Assembly: GCA_021383565.1 (NCBI GenBank)
Contig: CP079699.1
Location: 1,240,001-1,304,000 of the forward strand
DNA from: Levilactobacillus brevis
Lineage (GTDB): Bacteria > Bacillota > Bacilli > Lactobacillales > Lactobacillaceae
DNA: 64,000 nt
Direction of reading: 5' to 3'
Part shown: positions 1 through 6,000 of the stretch, piece by piece
Numbering within the stretch: position 1 is the first letter of the stretch
Layout: each line of letters opens with the position of its first letter
The notes under the pieces: model-generated
What the model saw: only the letters and a program-made list of their open reading frames with translations
What the model was told of the DNA's origin: nothing
Databases searched by the model: none
Made by a program: the position numbers and the translations under genes

Positions 1-640
1 TAAATTTATCGTTGACCCGATATTTCCACCCGCTCCCCGTCTTCACGTCGTTCTCAGCGAGGCCGTTAATGCTGCTGACGTAGACCGCCACTCCATTCTG
101 GTAAACCAGCTTGAGCTTAGCCGCCTGCAGCACGGAAAAGGCCGTGGGATGGGCACCTAATTTGACGTTGCCCTTGAAAAAGGTCTTCTTGTAGCCCGAA
201 ACCACCAGATAAGCCTTGCCTGCGACGGGTTGTTTGGCCTTTGTCGACGTGGCTTGACGTTTCTGCGTCGTCGTCACGGCCTTGGTGGTCGTTGTGGCCT
301 TCTGGCGACGCACCGGCATAGTCGTGGACTGACTGGTCCGTGAGGTGGCCGACTGCCGGGCACGCGAGGACTTGGTTGTGGCCGATTTTACGGAAGAAGT
401 GGCCCGCCGGTGGGGGGCTTTGGTCGAACTCGCCGTGGACTTTTGGTGGGCCTGCTTGGACGACGCGGTCGCTTGATCCCCGGCCGATTCAGACTGCGTT
501 GTGGCGACAGAACTGGCGATAACCCGCTCCTTTGCGGGCACCGTGGTCGCTTGTTGCCGATGCTGCTGCACGGCCAAGGCCCCACCGATGACGAAAATGG
601 TGACGACCGCCGCAACAATAATACCTACCGACTTCTTCAT
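1..640 (-). CDS. Membrane-anchored DUF4430 (transcobalamin beta-domain-like) surface protein, 3' end cut by window
   Basis: The open frame starts at ATG 640-638 and runs off the window edge with no stop, so only about 213 N-terminal residues are visible. The start MKKSVGIIVAAVVTIFVIGG is one hydrophobic segment with no Cys lipobox or clear cleavage site, which suggests an N-terminal membrane anchor. Residues about 30-135 are a low-complexity Ser/Thr/Ala/Lys/Gln linker that could span the wall. From about residue 140 comes a globular part with YLVVSGYKKTFFKGNV, a stretch around FSVLQAAKL, VYVSSINGLAEND and GWKYRVND; this pattern matches DUF4430, the fold related to the cobalamin-binding beta domain of transcobalamin/intrinsic factor. 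It follows the alpha/alpha-barrel gene at 666-1718 by 25 bases and should be cotranscribed. Cobalamin binding is inferred from the family and the neighbours and is not shown here. Confidence 0.8.
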   Translation of the reverse strand, partial: MKKSVGIIVAAVVTIFVIGGALAVQQHRQQATTVPAKERVIASSVATTQSESAGDQATASSKQAHQKSTASSTKAPHRRATSSVKSATTKSSRARQSATSRTSQSTTMPVRRQKATTTTKAVTTTQKRQATSTKAKQPVAGKAYLVVSGYKKTFFKGNVKLGAHPTAFSVLQAAKLKLVYQNGVAVYVSSINGLAENDVKTGSGWKYRVNDKF

Positions 641-665
641 GAACCCAACTCCTTATCGCAAAGTC

Positions 666-1718
666 TTATTTGAACGTGTACACCATCTTTGAGGAATACT
701 TGCCGTTGTGGTAAGCACTGGCCGCTAAGCTCACTTGACCATAGGCTAAGGTCATGCTGTAAGCATCCTTGACCGTGCCGTCACTCTTCACGTAGCTGAG
801 CATGGTCCGCAGTGGCGTTGCCGTTTGGCCCTTCTTGATGGCCGTCTTGTTCAGGAAGTTGAAGGCCGTCTTGTTGGTTGCTAAGCCCAGGATAGCTTCG
901 GCCGTAGAGTTGGCGTTCGGGTTGGTCTTGCCGTTGTAAACGTAGCCAAAGGCCCCGTTCTTGTAAACTGCCTTCTTGAGGTAGCTTCGACCGGCCTTGG
1001 CAGCGGCGGTAACCTTCTTGTTTTTGCTCTTGCCCATCGTCAAGGCGTTCACGGCAACGGCCGTCGTATCGCTGTCAACACTAGCGGCGGTATTGTTATA
1101 AGCCCACCCATGGTTAGATTGCTGATTCTTAGCGATCTTCAGGCTGAGGGAAGCCTTGGAGAAGGCGGCCTTGCTAGGTTTCTTAAAAGTCTTGTTGGAG
1201 GAAACCGCGATCAGCGCCGTACTCTGGACGTTGACCGTTTGCTTGGTCATGGATTTCTTGTACAGCGTGCTGACCAGGTTCAAGTTCTTCTTAGCGCCGG
1301 CTGGCTTGTACTTGGTTGGATTGACGCCGATAGCCTGTAACCCAATGATGGCGTTGGCCAAGACGGCGGGATCGCTCTTCTTCGATACCACGAGGTTCTT
1401 CTTAACGAGCTTCTTTTGACTCTTGGTGAACTTGTACCCCTGCTTCTTCAGGCCCAAAAGGAAATCTGAGTAACCAGCTGCGGCCCCCGTTGTTGGGTAA
1501 GCGGATTTACTGAAAATCTTCGCCTGACTCTTCAGGCCGTCCTTGTTGGCCTTCATCATCTTCTTGGCGTATGTATTGGCCTTCTTAATATGACTGGTCC
1601 GGTAACTCTTGCTGGCCGTCTTGACGCTGGCCGCACTGACATCCGCCACGGGCACCACTGCGCCTAACATCATTACTGCCGTCATTGAAGCTGCGATTAC
1701 TTTATTTGTCTTAAACAT
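666..1718 (-). CDS. Secreted alpha/alpha-barrel (prenyltransferase/transcobalamin alpha-domain-like) protein
   Basis: 350 residues, starting at ATG 1718-1716 behind an AGGATG SD that overlaps the stop of the upstream S-component gene. A signal peptide covers about residues 1-30 (hydrophobic core then VSAAS). The mature part has recurring helical-hairpin repeats: DPAVLANAIIGLQAIG (116-131), VNVQSTALIAVSS (162-174), GWAYNN then DSDTTAVAVNALT (205-227), NANSTAEAILGLAT (268-281) and DAYSMTLAYGQ (318-328). Such D-(S/T)-T-A-x-A-x-x-A-L repeats are typical of terpenoid cyclase/prenyltransferase-like toroids and of the alpha domain of intrinsic factor and transcobalamin. No enzyme active-site motif is evident. 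With the DUF4430 gene next door, the pair may rebuild a two-part extracellular cobalamin binder. The repeat fold is fairly clear; the ligand is inference. Confidence 0.75.
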   Translation of the reverse strand: MFKTNKVIAASMTAVMMLGAVVPVADVSAASVKTASKSYRTSHIKKANTYAKKMMKANKDGLKSQAKIFSKSAYPTTGAAAGYSDFLLGLKKQGYKFTKSQKKLVKKNLVVSKKSDPAVLANAIIGLQAIGVNPTKYKPAGAKKNLNLVSTLYKKSMTKQTVNVQSTALIAVSSNKTFKKPSKAAFSKASLSLKIAKNQQSNHGWAYNNTAASVDSDTTAVAVNALTMGKSKNKKVTAAAKAGRSYLKKAVYKNGAFGYVYNGKTNPNANSTAEAILGLATNKTAFNFLNKTAIKKGQTATPLRTMLSYVKSDGTVKDAYSMTLAYGQVSLAASAYHNGKYSSKMVYTFK

Positions 1719-1725
1719 TATCCCA

Positions 1726-2388
1726 TCATCCTTTTGGTAAAATTTGGTATTTCATCATTAAACGCTTCATCAGCTGTCGCCACGGTCGGTACAAAATTGC
1801 CAGACTAACCGCATTGGTCGCCGCGTGTAGCGCGTCAAACATGAAACTCCCCGCGAAGGCGACAAAGAAACTGGCCCCCCGCAATGGCCGAACGTAGGCC
1901 AAGGCGTACCATAAATCCATAATCCAGCCGAACCAGAATCCCCACAAGGCCCCCCAGATGACGAGTAGCCAGACGCTATCCTTGAGCTTGCCCCGGTAGA
2001 TCAGGCCAGTTGTTAACCCCATGAGGCCCCACGCCAGCATTTGCCACGGCGTCCAGGGCCCCTGTCCCAGAAATAAGTTGGAGACCAGGGCCATCATGGA
2101 CCCGCTGACAAATCCCAACTCGGGTCCCAGGCTAATGGCGCTGACAATCACCACGAAACTGGTGAGTTGCACGTTGGGAATGGCGGCCAGTGGCACGCGC
2201 CCCAACACGCCTAGGGCGACGATGACGGCCAGAAAGACCAGTAGGCGCGTCGTCATTTGGCGTCTCTCGAAGTGCCAGTAGGCAGGTAACAGGCTACAGA
2301 TTAGGCAACCAAAGCTAAAGGCCAGGTAGTGTTTGCCCTTTAATAGCAGCATCCCCGCCAGCAATAGCCCCATCAGAAGCACGGCCAC
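1726..2388 (-). CDS. ECF transporter S component, probable cobalamin-specific (CbrT-like)
   Basis: Integral membrane protein of about 220 residues if started at GTG 2388-2386, with roughly six hydrophobic segments, including LLVFLAVIVALGVLGR, a stretch around FVVIVSAISLG and LLVIWGALWGFWFGWIMDLW. Size, topology and the motif NVQLTSFVVIVSAISLGPEL fit the S components of energy-coupling-factor vitamin transporters. It lies directly after fused ATPase and T-subunit genes, which makes a complete dedicated transporter. Cobalamin is the inferred substrate because nrdJ and the adenosyltransferase lie upstream and transcobalamin-like proteins downstream. The start is uncertain: a near-perfect SD at 2441-2429 lies too far from GTG 2388 and is ideally spaced from an in-frame ATC at 2424-2422, which would add 12 residues. 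Other vitamins or metals are not excluded by sequence. Confidence 0.75.
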   Translation of the reverse strand: MAVLLMGLLLAGMLLLKGKHYLAFSFGCLICSLLPAYWHFERRQMTTRLLVFLAVIVALGVLGRVPLAAIPNVQLTSFVVIVSAISLGPELGFVSGSMMALVSNLFLGQGPWTPWQMLAWGLMGLTTGLIYRGKLKDSVWLLVIWGALWGFWFGWIMDLWYALAYVRPLRGASFFVAFAGSFMFDALHAATNAVSLAILYRPWRQLMKRLMMKYQILPKG

Positions 2389-2390
2389 TG

Positions 2391-4082
2391 CTAAGCGCCA
2401 GTCAAATTGTCGTCGTTGTTCGATAAGCGATCACCTCCCTTCAAGGTTACCTGCACGTCCCGCCAGAATAAGGCTTGCGGGACCTGCTGGCGTAATAGGC
2501 GGTTCACCGCCGTGGTTGCTAAAAAATTATGGGTAAAGAACTGACGCGTGCCCTGCTGCTGTGAGAGCTGGCCGTCAAACATGAAGGCGCAGGTCGTGGC
2601 AAACTCGGCACAAAAGTCCATATCGTGGCTGGCCATGACCAGCGTCAGGCCGGCCGCGTGTGCCTGCTGGAGTAGTTGCCCAATCTGCTGTTTGGTCGTA
2701 GGGTCCAGGCCCTTGGTTGGTTCATCCAAGAGGAGGACTTGAGGATCGCCAATCAAGGCCAATCCCAATCCCAGGAGTTGTTGTTGACCCCCACTCAGGT
2801 CGAAGGCATTCCGGTCGGCCACCGCTTCAAGCTGTAGGCGGTGAAGCATGTCACGGACGGTCGCCTCGACCGCCGAGGCTCCGACCAATTCGGCCTGCTG
2901 GCGAAGCTCCGCGGCAACCGTCTCCCCACTGAACTGCTCGGTGGGGTTCTGGGAGAGGTACCCCAACTGCGTGAGTCGTTCGGCATTCTTGAACCGCCAC
3001 GTCACCGCCTTGCCCAGCCGTGCTCGGCCGTGCTGCGGCTTCCGTAGACCGGCCAGTACCGAGAGTAGCGTTGACTTACCGGAACCATTCTTGCCAATGA
3101 TGGCTAACCAGTCGCCCCGCGCCACGGTCAGATTAAGCTGTTGCAGCGTCGTGGCGGCATTTCCCGGATAACTCAGGATCAGATTCTTCGCCGTCAAGAG
3201 TGGGGCCGCCGCTAGCTGCAGGTGGGGTGCCCGCTGCGTCATGGTGAAGGTCCATCCCGCCTGCCGAATCAGCTGGCGACCGGCCCGGACGGTCAGGGGC
3301 AGGTCCACCACGGGAAGGTCGTGGGCTAGAAAGAACTCGGGGACCGCGGGCACAAATGCCTGCAGCTCCGGCAGTCGATTCATCCGCGCCAAGCCGGTGG
3401 TCACCGGCCCATCATAGGCCAGCTGCCCGTCTCGCAACAGCAATAGCCGATTACTCATGGCCAAGACGTTACTCAACCGGTGCTCCGTCAAAATGATTGT
3501 CAGCCCCAGCTCGTCGTGGACCTGTTGGAGGACGGCTAGAAAATTCTGGGCCGTCGTCGGGTCCAACTGCGCGGTCGGCTCATCCAGTAGAATCACGTCG
3601 GGCTTCAACGCCAACACGGAGGCCAGGTTGACCAGCTGCAACTGTCCGCCGGATAGGCTCTCGATGGACCGCTGGAGAAGCTGATCGAGCCCCAGAAAGT
3701 TGGCGAGTTCGGCCACACGGGTGGTAATATCGGCGGTGGTCATCCCCAGATTCTCAAGGGAAAAGGCCAGTTCCTCAATCACGGTCGCCATGATCGGCTG
3801 GGTCTGCGGGTCTTGGGCCACGTAGCCCAACCGCTGGGCACTTTCTTGACTCGTCAGGTCCCCCAGTGATTGGCCGTCCAGCCGAACCTGCCCGGTTACC
3901 GTCCCAGCCGGTTGAAGCTCCGGCTTGAGTTGCTTTAACAGCGTCGTCTTACCGCTACCCGTCGCACCGACAATGGTGATGAAGTCCCCGCGATCGACCG
4001 TAAACGACAGGTCCTCGAGTGTGGCCGACACCGCCTCCGGATAGCTAAAGGCGAGGTGGTCCACCGTGATTAATTTTCCCAT
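2391..4082 (-). CDS. ECF transporter fused double ATP-binding protein (dedicated, cobalamin-type)
   Basis: 563 residues starting at ATG 4082 (MGKLITVDHLAFSYP) behind GGAG; longer frames upstream lie inside the T-subunit gene and are discarded. Two ABC ATPase halves are fused. The first has Walker A GATGSGKTTL, signature LSGGQLQLVN and Walker B VILLDEP. The second begins near LLTAKNLILSYPG, with Walker [11 protein letters not shown], signature LSGGQQQLLG and Walker B VLLLDEP. Both carry the Y-x-S/A-Q-x-P Q-loop typical of ECF/CbiO ATPases. The frame overlaps the T-subunit gene by 13 bases, implying translational coupling. It energises transport by the neighbouring S and T subunits. The fusion separates it from the ecfA1/ecfA2 pair at 54-55.7 kb. 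Confidence 0.93.
   Translation of the reverse strand: MGKLITVDHLAFSYPEAVSATLEDLSFTVDRGDFITIVGATGSGKTTLLKQLKPELQPAGTVTGQVRLDGQSLGDLTSQESAQRLGYVAQDPQTQPIMATVIEELAFSLENLGMTTADITTRVAELANFLGLDQLLQRSIESLSGGQLQLVNLASVLALKPDVILLDEPTAQLDPTTAQNFLAVLQQVHDELGLTIILTEHRLSNVLAMSNRLLLLRDGQLAYDGPVTTGLARMNRLPELQAFVPAVPEFFLAHDLPVVDLPLTVRAGRQLIRQAGWTFTMTQRAPHLQLAAAPLLTAKNLILSYPGNAATTLQQLNLTVARGDWLAIIGKNGSGKSTLLSVLAGLRKPQHGRARLGKAVTWRFKNAERLTQLGYLSQNPTEQFSGETVAAELRQQAELVGASAVEATVRDMLHRLQLEAVADRNAFDLSGGQQQLLGLGLALIGDPQVLLLDEPTKGLDPTTKQQIGQLLQQAHAAGLTLVMASHDMDFCAEFATTCAFMFDGQLSQQQGTRQFFTHNFLATTAVNRLLRQQVPQALFWRDVQVTLKGGDRLSNNDDNLTGA
2429..2441 (-). promoter_or_regulatory. Near-perfect extended Shine-Dalgarno before the S-component gene
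   Basis: The minus strand reads AAGGGAGGTGATC here, matching the complement of the 16S rRNA 3' end at 12 of 13 positions. It lies inside the 3' end of the fused ATPase gene. The only in-frame codon at ideal distance is ATC (2424-2422); no ATG, GTG or TTG occurs in that frame before GTG 2388. Confidence 0.6.
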
Positions 4083-4963
4083 AAGTGATACACTCCTTCG
4101 CCCAGTAAGGGTAAGCCGGCGAGCCCGAGGACCGGAATTGCCAGTAGCCAATCCGTCGTGCCGCCTAATGACAGCTGATAAACGTCGGTAGTCCACCCCC
4201 ACCCTGACCAGCGTAGCCACAGGGCGACGTCGAAGAGTATCAGGGCACTCCCGAGAAACCAGCCGTCCGCGGCCCGCCAGTGATACGTCTGATAGTGACT
4301 CCGACGACGGGCACCGAACCCACGGGCCTCCATCAGAACCGCCGTCTCCATGGATGAAGAGATGGAATCAATCAGAAGAATCCGCATTAGCTGACCGGTC
4401 TTCCGAATGCGCTGTGACCACGCCCCCTCCGTCACGACGAGTCCCCGCGTCTTCTGGAGCATCATCAGCCGGTGGAACTTCTGGGAGAAGAGGGTCACGA
4501 GCCGCATCGAAATCGTCAGCAACATGGCCAGCCGTGGCACAACGGGAAACAAGAGGTAGCTGATCTTTGGTGTGGTTAAGCTCCCGTTGAGCAGCACGAA
4601 CGTCAGAATCATGGCGCCCAGCATCACGGCCATCGTGGTGCCATAGAGGAGCGCGGACCGCGTGAGGCGAAAGGTTACTGGCCCCAACGTTGCTTGCCAT
4701 AGGACGTTTCCCCGTTGATTCAGCAGAATGTTAAAGAGCAGAATCGTCAGCATAAAAACGCTGGTTCCGGCCAGTAAGCCCTTAACGCGTTGCCAGCCGA
4801 AGTACCAGCAGTTCAGCCCCACGATTCCCACAAACAACGTTCCCGCCACGATCAAATGGTTAAACAGCAGCAAGATTGTAAATAAGGCCACAAAGTAACC
4901 GGCGAGGGTGGCCGGATGTAATTGATTGAAAAACGTTTGACTTGCTACAGTACCGCCATTCAT
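4070..4963 (-). CDS. ECF transporter transmembrane (T) component
   Basis: 297 residues starting at ATG 4963, preceded by AGGGG. Several hydrophobic helices lie in the N-terminal half (LFTILLLFNHLIVAGTLFVG and following). The cytoplasmic coupling region contains MLQKTRG and METAVLMEARGFG; the A-R-G coupling motifs are the hallmark of the ECF T / CbiQ family (PF02361). It is the first gene of the dedicated transporter (T, AA', S) and of the two extracellular proteins that follow. A structured 400-base leader separates it from the adenosyltransferase gene, so separate regulation is plausible. Confidence 0.9.
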   Translation of the reverse strand: MNGGTVASQTFFNQLHPATLAGYFVALFTILLLFNHLIVAGTLFVGIVGLNCWYFGWQRVKGLLAGTSVFMLTILLFNILLNQRGNVLWQATLGPVTFRLTRSALLYGTTMAVMLGAMILTFVLLNGSLTTPKISYLLFPVVPRLAMLLTISMRLVTLFSQKFHRLMMLQKTRGLVVTEGAWSQRIRKTGQLMRILLIDSISSSMETAVLMEARGFGARRRSHYQTYHWRAADGWFLGSALILFDVALWLRWSGWGWTTDVYQLSLGGTTDWLLAIPVLGLAGLPLLGEGVYHLWEN

Positions 4964-5171
4964 CCCCTATCGCCGCCTTTCTTGTAACCGCTAACAGTAG
5001 CCATCATATCATCTAAAAACACGCCTGCCCTTCGAAAATCTTGCAAAGTTGGCTTTATTTTCTACTAGTCTTAGTAGGATTTCGCGCTCGCGAAGAAATT
5101 GACCGTTCCGGTACAAAATAGTCATTCCTTTGGTCTAGTCCACCGTCTTCTAACCCCGGTAACATCGACTT

Positions 5172-5365
5172 TCCTGAGCCGGTCAAAAAAGTCTTAGTCT
5201 GCCACTCTCCTGGCAGACACGGCTGAACCCAAGCGCCACATGCCAAGAGGCCAGGATAAAATCCCGGCCTCTTGGGTTTGGCGTTGGTTAACTTGCGATT
5301 GACTTCACACACTGGTTGCTTAGGGATTAGAAGACGGCCGACCACCACAACCCTCGTTGCCCAGC
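5172..5365 (-). ncRNA. Candidate degenerate cobalamin riboswitch with terminator
   Basis: On the minus strand, downstream of pduO, short elements occur in the order expected for a cobalamin riboswitch: GGTGGTC, TAATCC, GCAACCAGTGTGTGA, a long hairpin, then TGCCAGGAGAG, which resembles the B12 box, in a hairpin followed by T6. The core is not canonical: GCCCCCGC and a clean CCACTG are missing. The genes downstream look cobalamin-related, which is the main reason to suspect it. It could equally be the pduO terminator region. A covariance search would decide. Confidence 0.3.
5185..5218 (-). terminator. Hairpin plus T-run between pduO and the ECF T gene
   Basis: Arms 5197-5204 and 5211-5218 pair perfectly (GTCTGCCA with TGGCAGAC). 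A short TAAGAC spacer and TTTTTT (5190-5185) follow on the minus strand. It is either the end of the nrdJ-pduO transcript or the switchable terminator of the transporter leader. Confidence 0.5.
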
Positions 5366-5368
5366 CAC

Positions 5369-5959
5369 CTAAAGTTCTGATTTAGCCTGGCGCCGAGCTG
5401 CTCGTGCTGCCTGACGTTCGGCCTTCTCCTTATTGCTAGGAATCTCCACGTAACCATCCCGATGATTCACGTACCGCGCCATGGCAAAGAGGTAATCCGA
5501 CAGCCGGTTGAGGTACGTCAAGATGGCGGGATCTAGCGGTTGAACCGTATTTAAAGCCACCGCGGACCGTTCCGCACGGCGGGCCACCGTCCGAGCATAC
5601 TGCAAGTGCGCGCCGGCTGGTGAACCCCCGGGAAGGATGAATTCCTTGAGGTCCGGCGTGGCGGCCATGAACGCATCCACCCGCTGTTCCAGCCAGGTCG
5701 TATCAGCCGCGGCCATTTCCTGATGGCGTTTGACACTGATGTCGGCCTCCAACACGTAGAGCTTGCGTTGCACGTCGCACAGCTCGTTGCCTAAGTCGCC
5801 TTGGTTCGGCTGTAGGCTGGTCACCACCACGCCTAAATAGGATTGTAGCTCGTCAATTTCGCCGAGCGCCACAATCTGGAGGTCCGTCTTTGCCACCATC
5901 TGGCCACTCACTTGTTTGGTCAGCCCGTGATCGCCGACCCGCGTATAAATTTTCGTCAT
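5369..5959 (-). CDS. pduO: Cob(I)alamin adenosyltransferase, PduO/ATR type
   Basis: 196 residues starting at ATG 5959 (MTKIYTRVGDHGLTKQVSG) behind an AGGTGAAGAAG SD; a longer frame reaches into nrdJ and is rejected. The protein transfers the adenosyl group of ATP to reduced cobalamin to make adenosylcobalamin. Family marks are the N-terminal TRVGDHGLT ATP-binding loop, the LQ-YARTVARRAERS helix with the conserved R-x-x-R-R-A-E-R pattern, and YLNRLSDYLFAMARYVN near the C-terminus. It lies 41 bases after nrdJ, so the cofactor-maturing enzyme is cotranscribed with the enzyme that needs the cofactor, and the inferred cobalamin importer follows downstream. Length and motifs are normal for the family. 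Confidence 0.93.
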   Translation of the reverse strand: MTKIYTRVGDHGLTKQVSGQMVAKTDLQIVALGEIDELQSYLGVVVTSLQPNQGDLGNELCDVQRKLYVLEADISVKRHQEMAAADTTWLEQRVDAFMAATPDLKEFILPGGSPAGAHLQYARTVARRAERSAVALNTVQPLDPAILTYLNRLSDYLFAMARYVNHRDGYVEIPSNKEKAERQAARAARRQAKSEL

Positions 5960-6000
5960 CTTCTTCACCTTTCGTCTCGGGTTGCCCCGGCTAGTTGTGC

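Larger units (their letters stand above)
4964..5368 (-). other. Structured intergenic leader upstream of the ECF transporter operon
   Basis: About 400 bases without a credible gene. Read on the minus strand, it holds a 15-bp stem with a 3-base loop (5243-5275), extended outward by weaker pairing between about 5229 and 5290. An 8-bp stem (5197-5218) follows, whose loop region reads GCCAGGAGA, then a run of six T (5190-5185). Small ORFs here have no supporting features. The part next to ecfT (4964-5180) shows no clear promoter; some transcripts may read through from nrdJ-pduO. Confidence 0.6.

Noticed and set aside
5055..5348. 97-residue minus-strand ORF in the ECF leader
   Set aside because: It runs through the hairpins and terminator, has no SD and no recognisable domain.
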